64,000 nucleotides of DNA from Candidatus Accumulibacter propinquus. Its GTDB lineage: Bacteria; Pseudomonadota; Gammaproteobacteria; Burkholderiales; Rhodocyclaceae. Below, in pieces: positions 1 to 8,183 of this stretch (its first letter is position 1; each line of letters begins with the position of its first letter). The position numbers and the translations under genes were made by a program. The notes beneath the pieces were generated by a model, which worked only from the letters and a program-made list of their open reading frames with translations, had not been told where the DNA came from and searched no databases. Where the stretch lies: NCBI GenBank assembly GCA_016714935.1, contig JADKBU010000005.1:124001-188000 (forward strand), given 5' to 3'.

Positions 1-109
1 CTCGCCGGAGGAAAGAATCTGCTTGAGATCCCGGCCGAGTGAGGTGCCCGAGCAGGCTGACGACAATTACCTGGTGGACATCGGCGTCACGCCGTCTGCC
101 GGTACCTGA
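1..109 (+). other. left-edge remnant, possible 3' end of an upstream gene
   Basis: Two plus-strand frames enter from the left edge. One ends at the TGA at 40-42 with the tail LAGGKNLLEIPAE. The other stays open to the TGA at 107-109. The first tail looks more protein-like, so an upstream gene probably ends near base 42, but too little is present to name it. Bases 43-130 would then be the spacer to the phasin gene. Confidence 0.25.
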
Positions 110-130
110 AAGCTAATGGAGGACTGGAAA

Positions 131-598
131 ATGGCGGATGTTTCCCAACTACTGAGCGACTGGGGCAAGGCGGTCGCCAGCATGGACGTGACCAAGGGTA
201 CGGAAGGGCTACTGAAAGTCCTGGCAGGGCTGAAGGTACCCGGCGTCAACATGGACGCCCTGGTGGCCATGCAACGGGACAACCTGGAAGCGTTGAGCGC
301 CTCCAATCGCGCGGCGCTCGAAGGGATGAAAGCGATCGGCGAGTGGCAGGTGAAGATCCTGCACGCCACGCTGCAACAGCTCAATACCGCGATCGAAGGG
401 CTGTCCCGCAGCGGTTCGCCGCAGGAACTCATCGCAGCGGAAACCGAACTCGCCAGAAAAGCCTTCGAGACGGCAGTCGGCGAAATGCGCGGGCTGGCCG
501 AAATCGTGATCAGGGCAAATCAACAGGCCACCGACGCCATCGTCAAGCGCATCCCCGAGAGCCTGGAGGAAATCAAGGACGTGCTGAAGATTCCGTAG
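131..598 (+). CDS. phasin family protein
   Basis: Small helical protein (155 aa) of the phasin type. Phasins coat polyhydroxyalkanoate granules in the cytoplasm and influence granule size and number. The sequence is an almost uninterrupted run of amphipathic helix with no membrane segment and no cysteine. It includes the phasin-like stretches QRDNLEALSASNRAALEGMKA and, near the C terminus, a helix rich in Ala, Glu and Lys. An in-frame ATG at 116 exists, but the ATG at 131 is preceded by GGAGG (118-122) at ideal spacing, so 131 is chosen. It stands alone, convergent with the beta-propeller gene. Granule localisation is inferred from the family; no PHA synthase lies in the window. Confidence 0.8.
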   Translation: MADVSQLLSDWGKAVASMDVTKGTEGLLKVLAGLKVPGVNMDALVAMQRDNLEALSASNRAALEGMKAIGEWQVKILHATLQQLNTAIEGLSRSGSPQELIAAETELARKAFETAVGEMRGLAEIVIRANQQATDAIVKRIPESLEEIKDVLKIP

Positions 599-601
599 CC
601 A

Positions 602-624
602 CCGCCACACCAAGGCGGCGTTTT
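602..624 (+). terminator. weak intrinsic terminator-like hairpin
   Basis: CCGCC (602-606) pairs with GGCGG (614-618) and is followed by CG and four T. It lies just after the phasin stop codon, between two convergent genes. The stem is only five base pairs, so this is a weak call. Confidence 0.35.
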
Positions 625-638
625 CGGCGCTCGGTCTG

Positions 639-1694
639 TCAGCTTGGGGCCACCTGCAACCAGTCGCGCCAGGGGTCGTCCGGCTTGAACAGCAGGACCC
701 CCCCGACGCCCTTGTCGACGATCAGAACATCACCCGCCGCGAACAACGCACCGCTGGTCTTTGCTACTGCCACCGCGCACGGTCTATCGATCTCCTGGCG
801 CTTGAGCACCGCCAGTTCCCTTCCACCCATCGACACGATGCGCAGGGAACCGGTGCTGACGCCCATGTAGTCGTTACTGAACTGGGTAATGACGAAACCC
901 TCCTTGACCGTTTCGAAATCGTCGAAGAGGTGAAACGGGCCCGTATAGATCACCCGCGGTTCGCCGGCACTGCCGTCATCGTTGATCGGCACGCTACCGA
1001 GCACGGCGGCCGGTGTGGTGTTGCCCGTGTAATAGAGTGTCTGGTCCTTGACCTTCAATCCATTGGGCTTGCAGCCGGGAGGACGACACCACAGCCCCGC
1101 TTTGGACCCGTCGCCGGCAGCGTCGGTGGGTACCCTGTAGATGCCGGTCGAGATGCTCGGCCCGCTGTTGGCGACATAGAGTGACTCGCCGTCAGTACTG
1201 ATGGCGATGCCGTTGGCCAGTATGTTTCCGGGAAGCCCGGCGACGAGTTCCGTAAAGGCCAGTGGCATCTGCCTGAGATCGCACCGGACGATCCAGGATT
1301 CGACGGGATAGGTCATTGCCGCGAGCGACAGGCGCAGCAACCCCGTCAGCGTTTGCTGCAGTTCATTGACATCGTCCATCAGTGCATTGAGCAGGGGATT
1401 GTTTCCCTGCATGACATGCGCGCATGCCAGGTACAGATAATCGCCATGCGCCGCGATCCCGTTCTTCATGCAGCGCTTCGGCACCCCCTTGACGCGCACC
1501 GGAATACGCTTTTTGTCGCAGTCATCGTCGGAAGGCCCGAGCAGTTCATACACCCCCTCACGGCCAGTCACGAACAGTCGTTGCGTGCCCGAAAATACGA
1601 TGCTTTCGGCATTCGAAACATCACGGCACAAGGTTACGACAGGGCCGCTCAACGGCGGGGCTTGGGATACCAGGGCAGCGTACAGGGATATCAT
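639..1694 (-). CDS. SMP-30/gluconolactonase-like beta-propeller protein
   Basis: Protein of 351 aa whose spaced beta-strand motifs suggest a six-bladed propeller of the SMP-30/lactonase/NHL type: GIAAHGDYLYLAC, GIAISTDGESLYVANSG, NGLKVKDQTLYYTGN and a late KTSGALFAAGDVLIVDKG. Such folds include sugar lactonases and esterases, but the substrate cannot be read here. The frame is open up to 1811, yet the ATG at 1694 has a strong GGAGG (complement of 1702-1706) seven bases upstream, so 1694 is chosen. The N terminus (MISLYAALV) is mildly hydrophobic but lacks a clear positively charged signal-peptide start. Several cysteines (for example CRPPGC) would suit an exported protein. It is a single gene, divergent from queC. 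Confidence 0.55.
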   Translation of the reverse strand: MISLYAALVSQAPPLSGPVVTLCRDVSNAESIVFSGTQRLFVTGREGVYELLGPSDDDCDKKRIPVRVKGVPKRCMKNGIAAHGDYLYLACAHVMQGNNPLLNALMDDVNELQQTLTGLLRLSLAAMTYPVESWIVRCDLRQMPLAFTELVAGLPGNILANGIAISTDGESLYVANSGPSISTGIYRVPTDAAGDGSKAGLWCRPPGCKPNGLKVKDQTLYYTGNTTPAAVLGSVPINDDGSAGEPRVIYTGPFHLFDDFETVKEGFVITQFSNDYMGVSTGSLRIVSMGGRELAVLKRQEIDRPCAVAVAKTSGALFAAGDVLIVDKGVGGVLLFKPDDPWRDWLQVAPS

Positions 1695-2052
1695 CACGGG
1701 ACCTCCGCATCGGTAACTGAACGCCATGGGCCAGGCCCGTGGCGGCGATTTGCCCAACTCCCGGCGGCCTTGCATCCGGTAGCCGGTCGCGCGTTTCGCA
1801 ACCACCGCCACCCGCTCCTGTTGCCGTCAGGACGGAGTGTGTCCTGGAAGAGAGCTGCGCACTTGCAGCGTACGTTACACCGATTGCATTACTTGCCCAC
1901 CTGCCAGCGGGTGTCTGATCACCAGAGCACACGCTCTGCGCGTCACCACAGCGCTCCTGCAAACCAACAATTGCATGTGGCGCCAGCCAGCGACACAACT
2001 TTCACGCCAAAGACAACCCATCTGCGTCGTAAAGCAGTATATTCGCCACCCC
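1695..2052. other. divergent intergenic region between the propeller gene and queC
   Basis: A 358-base stretch that must hold both outward promoters. Open frames crossing it are low-quality (Arg/His/Pro-rich translations). No riboswitch fold such as preQ1 was recognised. A TATATT -10-like box at 2038-2043 lies only nine bases before the queC ATG. The rest shows nothing I can name. Confidence 0.4.
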
Positions 2053-2751
2053 ATGAGCACGCAACTTTCATCTCCGACCAGGCCGGCCGTCGTCCTCCTC
2101 TCCGGTGGGCTCGACTCCGCAACCACGCTGGCGATCGCCCGCTCCCGCGGTTTCGCCTGTCATTGTCTGTCGATCGATTACGGCCAGCGTCATCGCGTCG
2201 AACTCCGGGCCGCGGCGGCTGTTGCCGCAGCGCTCGGTGCCTGCGAGCACCGGACACTGTCGCTGCGGCTCGACGTCTTCGGTGGTTCGGCGCTGACCGA
2301 CAGCCGCATCGCCGTTCCCGTCGACGGTGTGCAGCCGGGCATTCCGGTCACCTATGTGCCGGCACGCAATACCATCATGCTGTCGCTGGCTCTGGCCTGG
2401 GCCGAGGTGCTCGGCAGTGGGGACCTCTTTGTCGGGGTCAATGCCATCGACTACTCGGGTTATCCCGACTGCCGCCCCGAGTACATCGCAGCCTTCGAGC
2501 ACATGGCCAATCTCGCCACCAAGGCCGCCGTCGAAGGCACAAGGCTGCGCATTCACGCACCATTGAGCGCGCTCGACAAGGCCGGGATCATTCGGCGCGG
2601 CAGCGAACTCGGAGTGGACTTCGGGCTGACGGTTTCGTGTTATCAGGCCGACGAAGACGGCCGCGCCTGCGGGGTCTGTGACTCGTGCCGACTGCGACGC
2701 GCCGGCTTCGTCGCCGCCGGCTTGACCGACCCGACACGCTACGCCTTCTGA
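2053..2751 (+). CDS. queC: 7-cyano-7-deazaguanine synthase QueC
   Basis: ATP-dependent enzyme (232 aa) converting 7-carboxy-7-deazaguanine and ammonia to preQ0 in queuosine tRNA modification. The PP-loop LLSGGLDSAT is at residues 15-24. The zinc site is four cysteines at 196, 206, 209 and 212 near the C terminus, as expected for QueC. Length is normal. The start at MSTQL is chosen because it places the P-loop at the usual distance; longer in-frame starts add non-conserved sequence. No Shine-Dalgarno precedes the ATG (ATTCGCCACCCC). Other queuosine genes (queD, queE, queF) are not adjacent. It is convergent with hom. Confidence 0.95.
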   Translation: MSTQLSSPTRPAVVLLSGGLDSATTLAIARSRGFACHCLSIDYGQRHRVELRAAAAVAAALGACEHRTLSLRLDVFGGSALTDSRIAVPVDGVQPGIPVTYVPARNTIMLSLALAWAEVLGSGDLFVGVNAIDYSGYPDCRPEYIAAFEHMANLATKAAVEGTRLRIHAPLSALDKAGIIRRGSELGVDFGLTVSCYQADEDGRACGVCDSCRLRRAGFVAAGLTDPTRYAF

Positions 2752-2876
2752 ACCAACGGTGTGGCGATGACCGACCGGTGCGGTGCCCGTACCGACTAGG
2801 GGTTACAGTACGCCTCGCAGACTGCGCGAAGGGTGTAGCGTTTGCGCTTCTCCTGATCCGCCGCCGACCGCCTCCC

Positions 2877-4187
2877 TTACAGCAATTCTTCCAGCCGCAA
2901 GCGAATGATCCTACCCCTGACCGCCGGCAGAGCCTCGATACCGGCAATTGCAGCGTCGATGTTTCGTTCGCGCGTCTTGTGGGTGAGCATGATGATGTCG
3001 GTCTGCTCCTCACCTTCGCCAGGCTCGCGCTGGATCATGGCGACGATCGAGATGCCGTCATCGGCGAGGATTCGTGTCACGTCAGCGAGCACTCCCGGGC
3101 GGTCTTCGACGCGCAGGCGCAGGTAGTAGCTGCTGACCACGTCGGCAATCGGCAGAATTGCCAGATCGACCATCGCGTCGGGCTGGAAGGCAAGATGCGG
3201 GACGCGGTGCTCGGGGTCGGCGGTATGCATGCGCGTTACATCGACGAGATCGGCGATCACTGCCGATGCCGTCGGCTCGGCGCCGGCGCCCTTGCCGTAG
3301 TAGAGCGTTGCGCCGACGGCGTCGCCCTTGACCAGCACCGCGTTCATCGCGCCCTCGACGTTGGCGATCAGGCGTTTGGCCGGGATCAGCGTCGGATGCA
3401 CACGCAGTTCGACGCCTTCGGCGGTCCGCTTGGTGATGCCGAGCAACTTGATACGGTAGCCGAGTTGTTCGGCATACTTGATGTCGGCGGCGTCGAGCTT
3501 GCTGATGCCTTCGATATGCGCCTTGTCGAAGCTCATCGAGTTCCCGAAGGCGATCGCCGACATGATCGACAGTTTGTGCGCGGCGTCCACGCCTTCGACG
3601 TCGAAAGTCGGATCGGCTTCGGCGTAGCCCAAACGCTGCGCTTCCTTGAGCACGGAGTCGAAAGACAGGCCCTGGTCGCGCATCTCGGAGAGGATGAAGT
3701 TGGTCGTACCATTGATGATGCCGGCGATCCACTCGATGCGGTTGGCGGTAAGGCCTTCTCGCAGCGCCTTGATGATCGGGATGCCGCCGGCGACGGCGGC
3801 TTCGAAGGCGACCATGACCCCTTTCTTTTGCGCAGCGGCAAAAATCTCGTTGCCGTGCTTCGCCAACAAAGCCTTGTTGGCGGTCACCACATGCTTGCCG
3901 TTGTCGATCGCCTGCAGAACGAGATCCCTGGCGACACCGTAGCCACCGATCAGTTCGACGACGATGTCGACCTCCGGGTCGCTGACCACGGCAAAGGCGT
4001 CATCGCTCATCCTGCAGGCGCCACCCGTGAGCTGCCGAATCCGTTCGAGATCCTTGTCGGCAACGATACTGATCTGAATCGGACGACCCGCGCGGCGGGT
4101 GATTTCCTCAGCGTTGCGCTTGAGTACCGAGTAAGTACCGCCACCGACAGTGCCGATCCCGAGAAGTCCAACATTGATAGGTTTCAT
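2877..4187 (-). CDS. hom: homoserine dehydrogenase
   Basis: NAD(P)H-dependent reduction of aspartate semialdehyde to homoserine, the branch to threonine and methionine (436 aa). The N-terminal Rossmann motif GLLGIGTVGGGT is at about residues 8-19. The catalytic lysine region HVVTANKALLAKHG and the substrate-binding segment AGGIPIIKALREGL follow. A C-terminal ACT domain (about 350-436, with RPGVLADVTRIL) suggests allosteric feedback by threonine. It is the last gene of a minus-strand group after alaC and alaA, 74 bases beyond alaA. Threonine synthase, which often follows hom in betaproteobacteria, is not next: the downstream neighbour is convergent queC. Confidence 0.96.
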   Translation of the reverse strand: MKPINVGLLGIGTVGGGTYSVLKRNAEEITRRAGRPIQISIVADKDLERIRQLTGGACRMSDDAFAVVSDPEVDIVVELIGGYGVARDLVLQAIDNGKHVVTANKALLAKHGNEIFAAAQKKGVMVAFEAAVAGGIPIIKALREGLTANRIEWIAGIINGTTNFILSEMRDQGLSFDSVLKEAQRLGYAEADPTFDVEGVDAAHKLSIMSAIAFGNSMSFDKAHIEGISKLDAADIKYAEQLGYRIKLLGITKRTAEGVELRVHPTLIPAKRLIANVEGAMNAVLVKGDAVGATLYYGKGAGAEPTASAVIADLVDVTRMHTADPEHRVPHLAFQPDAMVDLAILPIADVVSSYYLRLRVEDRPGVLADVTRILADDGISIVAMIQREPGEGEEQTDIIMLTHKTRERNIDAAIAGIEALPAVRGRIIRLRLEELL

Positions 4188-4261
4188 AGAGCAGTCACGA
4201 GTAAGGGTTGTGGAAAGGAAAACAGCGAGTGCGGATCAGCGCGGAGCCGATGCGTCGCGGC

Positions 4262-5497
4262 CTAGGTCTGCCGCGTTCCAGCGCGCTGGCGATAGCCGGC
4301 GAGGAAACGCGCGATGCGCGCAATCGCGTCGCGGAGGTCATCTTCATGCGGCAGGAAAACGAGGCGGAAGTGATCGGGAGCCGGCCAGTTGAAGCCGCTG
4401 CCCTGAACCAGCAGCACACGTTCTTCCTGCAACAGTTCGGCGATGAAATCCTGATCATTGTCGATCGGGTAAACCTGCGGGTCGAGGCGCGGAAACATGT
4501 ACAGCGCCGCCTTGGGTTTGACGCAACTGACGCCGGGAATGGCAGTGATGAGTTCGTGCGCCAGGTCGCGCTGGCGGCACATTCGTCCCCCCGGGGCGAC
4601 CAGGTCGTCAATGCTCTGGTAGCCACCCAGGGCGGTCTGGATCGCATGCTGCGCCGGCACGTTGGCACACAGACGCATCGAGGCCAGCATGTCCAGACCC
4701 TCGATATAGTCACGGGCCTCGCGCAGGTCGCCGGAGACGACCATCCAGCCGGCGCGGTAGCCGCAAGAGCGGTAGTTCTTCGACAGGCCATTGAAGGTGA
4801 TGGTCAGCACGTCCTGCGACAGCGAGGCAATCGCCGTATGCGTGGTGCCGTCGTATAGCACCTTGTCGTACACCTCATCGGCGTAGATGATCAGGTTGTG
4901 CGCGCGCGCGATGGCCACCATTTCGCGCAGTGTGCTGTCCGGATACAGGGCGCCGGTCGGGTTGTTCGGGTTGATCACCACCAGCGCACGTGTATTCGGC
5001 GTGATTCGGGCGCGCAGGTCGTCGAGGTCGGGCAGCCAGTCGTTGGCTTCATCGCAGAGGTAGTGGCGCGGCGTACCGCTCGACAGGCTCACTGCGGCCG
5101 TCCATAAAGGGTAGTCGGGCGCCGGCACCAGCACCTCGTCGCCGGCATTGAGCAGGGCGTTCATCGCCATCACGATCAGTTCCGAGACGCCATTGCCGAT
5201 ATAGATGTCTTCGAGCGTGACGCCCTTGATGTGCTTCTGTTGCGTGTAATGCATCACTGCCTTGCGCGCCGAGAAGATTCCCTTAGAATCCGAGTAACCT
5301 GCAGCCGTCGGCAGATTGCGGATCATGTCGAGCTGGATTTCCTCCGGTGCCTCGAAGCCGAAGGCAGCAAGGTTACCGATATTGAGTTTGACGATGTGGT
5401 GGCCTTCTTCCTCCATCTGTTTGGCCTTTTGCAGCACGGGGCCACGAATGTCATAGCAGACATTGTCGAGCTTGTTCGATTTGAGTACCGGTTTCAT
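4262..5497 (-). CDS. alaA: AlaA-type PLP-dependent alanine aminotransferase
   Basis: Class I/II aminotransferase (411 aa) of the AlaA/AlaT type, making alanine from pyruvate and glutamate. The N terminus KSNKLDNVCYDIRGPVLQKA and the segment NIGNLAAFGFEAP are typical of this subgroup. The PLP lysine sits in GLSKNYRSCGYRAGW. NPNNPTGA and YADEVYDKVLYDG are the usual fold-I cofactor-contact motifs. It follows alaC by only nine bases on the same strand and is followed by hom, so the three are probably cotranscribed. AlaA rather than another aminotransferase is assigned on sequence resemblance; exact amino donor range is not shown. Confidence 0.88.
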   Translation of the reverse strand: MKPVLKSNKLDNVCYDIRGPVLQKAKQMEEEGHHIVKLNIGNLAAFGFEAPEEIQLDMIRNLPTAAGYSDSKGIFSARKAVMHYTQQKHIKGVTLEDIYIGNGVSELIVMAMNALLNAGDEVLVPAPDYPLWTAAVSLSSGTPRHYLCDEANDWLPDLDDLRARITPNTRALVVINPNNPTGALYPDSTLREMVAIARAHNLIIYADEVYDKVLYDGTTHTAIASLSQDVLTITFNGLSKNYRSCGYRAGWMVVSGDLREARDYIEGLDMLASMRLCANVPAQHAIQTALGGYQSIDDLVAPGGRMCRQRDLAHELITAIPGVSCVKPKAALYMFPRLDPQVYPIDNDQDFIAELLQEERVLLVQGSGFNWPAPDHFRLVFLPHEDDLRDAIARIARFLAGYRQRAGTRQT

Positions 5498-5506
5498 CGT
5501 CTTGGC

Positions 5507-6691
5507 CTAGAGCAGGCCGTCCTTCCTGAACATGTCCTTGATGCCGCGAATCGCCTGGCGCGTGCGCTCCTCGTTTTCGATCAGCGCGAAACGGACGTGA
5601 TCGTCACCATACTCGCCGAAACCGACGCCCGGCGACACCGCCACTCTGGCTTCGTTGAGCAGTTTCTTGGCAAACTCCAGCGAGCCCATCTGTTGATAGG
5701 CCGCGGGGATTTTCGCCCAGATATACATGGAGGCCTTCGGAATCTCGACCATCCAGCCGGCTTCGTGCAGCCCCTTGGCCAGCACGTTGCGACGACCCTG
5801 ATAGAGTTGACGCACATCCTCGACGCACTGCTGCGGGCCGTCGAGCGCGATCACCGAGGCGACCTGAATCGGCGTGAAGGTGCCGTAGTCGTGATAGCTC
5901 TTGATCCGCACCAAGGCGTTGCACAGTTCCTGGTTGCCGACCATGTAACCGACCCGCCAGCCGGCCATGTTGTAGCTCTTGGACATGGTAAAAAACTCGA
6001 CGGCCACTTCGCGCGCACCCGCGACCTGCATGATCGACGGCGCCTGATAGCCATCGAAGGTGATGTCGGCGTAGGCCAGGTCGTGTACCACCAGAATGTC
6101 GTGCTGCCTGGCCAGAGTCACGATGCGCTCGAAGAACTCGAGGTCCACACAGCGCGCCGTCGGATTGCTCGGAAACCCGAGAATCATCATCTTCGGTTTT
6201 GGTATCGACTCGCGGATGGCGCGTTGCACCTCATCGAAGAAATCGACGTCCGGCGTCATGCGTACCGAGCGGATGTCAGCGCCGGCGATGATCGCCCCAT
6301 AGATGTGAATCGGGTAGGACGGATTGGGAACCAGCACGGTATCGCCGCGGTCAAGGGTCGCGAGCATCAGATGCGCGAGGCCCTCTTTCGAACCGATGGT
6401 CACCACGGCTTCGGTTTCCGGGTCGAAGCTGACATCGTAGCGCCGTTGATACCAGTCGCAGATGGACTTGCGCAGTCGCGGAATGCCCTTGGAGATCGAA
6501 TAACCGTGCGTGTTCTCGCGCAGCGCCGCTTCGACCAGCTTGTCGGTAATGTGCTGCGGCGTTGGGCCGTCCGGGTTGCCCATGCTCATGTCGATAATGT
6601 CTTCACCGCGCCGGCGGGCAGCCATTTTCAATTCCGCGGTAATGCTGAAAACGTAGGGTGGCAAACGCTTGATGCGGGAAAACTCTCTCAT
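5507..6691 (-). CDS. alaC: AlaC-type PLP-dependent aminotransferase
   Basis: Second fold-I aminotransferase (394 aa), resembling AlaC/YfdZ, a glutamate-pyruvate transaminase. Visible motifs are MSMGNPDGPTPQH near the N terminus, LGFPSNPTARCVD for substrate/cofactor contact, VVHDLAYADITFDGY, and the PLP lysine in MSKSYNMAGWRVGYM. The frame is open upstream to 6760, but homology begins at MREFSRIKRLPPYVF, so the ATG at 6691 is taken as the start. First gene of the alaC-alaA-hom group. It is distinct enough from alaA that recent duplication is unlikely. Confidence 0.88.
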   Translation of the reverse strand: MREFSRIKRLPPYVFSITAELKMAARRRGEDIIDMSMGNPDGPTPQHITDKLVEAALRENTHGYSISKGIPRLRKSICDWYQRRYDVSFDPETEAVVTIGSKEGLAHLMLATLDRGDTVLVPNPSYPIHIYGAIIAGADIRSVRMTPDVDFFDEVQRAIRESIPKPKMMILGFPSNPTARCVDLEFFERIVTLARQHDILVVHDLAYADITFDGYQAPSIMQVAGAREVAVEFFTMSKSYNMAGWRVGYMVGNQELCNALVRIKSYHDYGTFTPIQVASVIALDGPQQCVEDVRQLYQGRRNVLAKGLHEAGWMVEIPKASMYIWAKIPAAYQQMGSLEFAKKLLNEARVAVSPGVGFGEYGDDHVRFALIENEERTRQAIRGIKDMFRKDGLL

Positions 6692-6799
6692 GATCCAGGC
6701 TCGACTAGTGGTCAACGCAGTTGGCGAAACATCGATCGCCGTGCGGCGCAGCGCGGCCATCAGGCTCGGTCAGCGTCTGAACGCGGTCGACAAAAAAGC

Positions 6800-6805
6800 T
6801 ATAAT
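6800..6805 (+). promoter_or_regulatory. consensus -10 box TATAAT
   Basis: A perfect TATAAT lies 32 bases before the start of the Xcc1710-like gene in a locally A/T-rich stretch. The best -35 at 16-18 bases upstream (around CTGAAC, 6777-6782) is poor. It likely drives the two plus-strand genes that follow. Confidence 0.5.
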
Positions 6806-6837
6806 CCTACTTTAACGTCCTGTGCACCGCAATTTTC

Positions 6838-7209
6838 ATGAAACTGCAGCTCGAAAAAACCGATGGACTGAACACCTTCACCGCCTACGGCGAAGGCTAT
6901 GTCAGTGTCAATGGCGTCCGCCACAACTGTAACCTGGCGGTGCTGCCTGATCGTCTGCTGCCGAACTGGACGCAGGCCACCTTCGAAACGCTGTGCGCCG
7001 CAGACCTTGAACTGCTCGCCTCACTGGACGCTGAAATCATCCTGCTGGGCACCGGTAATCAGTTGCGCTTCCCGAACCCGGAGTTGCTGCGGCCGTTGGT
7101 CCAGGCACAGAAAGGGCTTGAAGTGATGGATCTGCCGGCAGCCTGTCGCACTTACAATATCCTGATGGGCGAAGGGCGTAAAGTCGCTGTCGGCCTGCTC
7201 CTTGTCTGA
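6838..7209 (+). CDS. Mth938-like/Xcc1710-like domain protein
   Basis: Protein of 123 aa covering one Mth938-like (DUF498, NDUFAF3-related) domain. Characteristic segments are the N-terminal GEGYVSVNGVRHNCNLAVLPD, the central EIILLGTGNQLRFP, and the C-terminal MDLPAACRTYNILMGEGRKVAVGLLLV. The eukaryotic relative NDUFAF3 is an assembly factor for respiratory complex I; the bacterial function is not established, so none is claimed. It is soluble, with no signal peptide. It probably heads a two-gene unit with the deacetylase 37 bases downstream. Confidence 0.85.
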   Translation: MKLQLEKTDGLNTFTAYGEGYVSVNGVRHNCNLAVLPDRLLPNWTQATFETLCAADLELLASLDAEIILLGTGNQLRFPNPELLRPLVQAQKGLEVMDLPAACRTYNILMGEGRKVAVGLLLV

Positions 7210-7246
7210 GCGCTGTCGAGGGGCGCTGACGCGTCACTTACGGTAA

Positions 7247-8122
7247 ATGAAGCGTATCGCCCTCAAGATCGACGTCGACACCTGTCGTGGCACGCTGCTC
7301 GGTGTCCCGGCACTGATCGATTTGCTGCAGCGAAACGATGCGTCGGGCAGCTTCTTTTTCTCGCTCGGTCCCGACACCAGTGGTCGCGAGGCCCGTGCCT
7401 TCTCGCCGAGCCGTCACTACGATTTTGTTACCCGCCTCTATGGGCTGTTCTTGCCAGCCCCTGATATTGGCGCGCGCCACGCAGATAACATGCGCCAGGC
7501 ACGAGATGCGGGTTTTGAAGTGGCAATTCACGCCTGGAATCGAGTCCGCTGGGAAAGCGCGGTGATGACCGCCGAGAACGCCTGGATTGAAGCCGAAATG
7601 GCGCAGGCCTATCGCCGCTACGAGGACATTTTCGCCACACCCCCGCACGCACACGCTGCTCCAGGGTGGCGGATGAATCGTCATGCGCTGCGTCTGACGC
7701 AACGGCTGGGCTTTTGTTACGCCAGCGATTGTCGCGGGAAGTTCCCCTTCATCCCGGTTATCGATGGGGAAATCGTGCTTTGCCCGCAACTTCCGACGAC
7801 ACTGCCGACGCTCGACGAACTGCTGGCTACCGGCACACCTTCCGTTGACCAGGCCATCGATCGCCTCGTCGAAGAATCCACCAGGGTTGGTGGCGACCAC
7901 GTATTCACCCTGCGGGCCGAGCTTGAAGGGATGCAGTACAGCGCCACGCTTGAACGCCTGCTCGTCGAGTGGCGGTGCCGCGGCTATCAACTGGTCGCCT
8001 TGCGCGACTTGCTGGTGTCGCGCAACATCACGACCTTGCCGCGCCATACGCTTGGCTTCGCTGAAATCCCGGGCCGAACGGGTTCACGCCTGGTTCAGGG
8101 GCGCGCGTTCCTCCAGGACTGA
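7247..8122 (+). CDS. arnD: ArnD-like polysaccharide deacetylase family protein
   Basis: NodB-fold hydrolase (291 aa) resembling ArnD, which deformylates undecaprenyl-phosphate 4-formamido-arabinose for lipid A modification. The metal-binding start is LKIDVDTCRGT (residues 5-15), matched by HAWNRVRWES and AAPGWRMN further on. SDCRGKFPFIPV and LRAELEGMQY also parallel ArnD. Length matches ArnD. No other arn genes (arnA, B, C, T) are nearby, so the substrate here may be a different lipid-linked sugar. The gene is followed by a terminator hairpin that points the other way, belonging to the convergent neighbour. Confidence 0.7.
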   Translation: MKRIALKIDVDTCRGTLLGVPALIDLLQRNDASGSFFFSLGPDTSGREARAFSPSRHYDFVTRLYGLFLPAPDIGARHADNMRQARDAGFEVAIHAWNRVRWESAVMTAENAWIEAEMAQAYRRYEDIFATPPHAHAAPGWRMNRHALRLTQRLGFCYASDCRGKFPFIPVIDGEIVLCPQLPTTLPTLDELLATGTPSVDQAIDRLVEESTRVGGDHVFTLRAELEGMQYSATLERLLVEWRCRGYQLVALRDLLVSRNITTLPRHTLGFAEIPGRTGSRLVQGRAFLQD

Positions 8123-8125
8123 ACG

Positions 8126-8155
8126 AAAAAAGAGGGCGGGTTGCGCACCGCCCTC
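8126..8155 (-). terminator. intrinsic terminator of the Bax-inhibitor-like gene
   Basis: GAGGGCGG (8132-8139) pairs with CCGCCCTC (8148-8155), an 8-bp perfect GC-rich stem with an 8-base loop. On the minus strand it is followed directly by six T (complement of A at 8126-8131), the form of a Rho-independent terminator. It lies 29 bases past the stop of the minus-strand gene. Confidence 0.85.
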
Positions 8156-8183
8156 GCTTGCAGAGTGTGACCAGGAATCCCGA

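Noticed and set aside
1812..2052. preQ1-type riboswitch before queC
   Set aside because: No H-type pseudoknot or conserved preQ1 aptamer bases could be traced, and the possible promoter is too close to the ATG to leave room for an aptamer.
2685..4265. 526-codon plus-strand open frame opposite hom
   Set aside because: It lies wholly antisense to a clear homoserine dehydrogenase and its translation has no domain pattern; high GC creates such long antisense frames.
5231..6841. 536-codon plus-strand open frame opposite alaA and alaC
   Set aside because: Antisense to two well-supported aminotransferases; His/Arg/Asp-rich translation typical of reversed codons.
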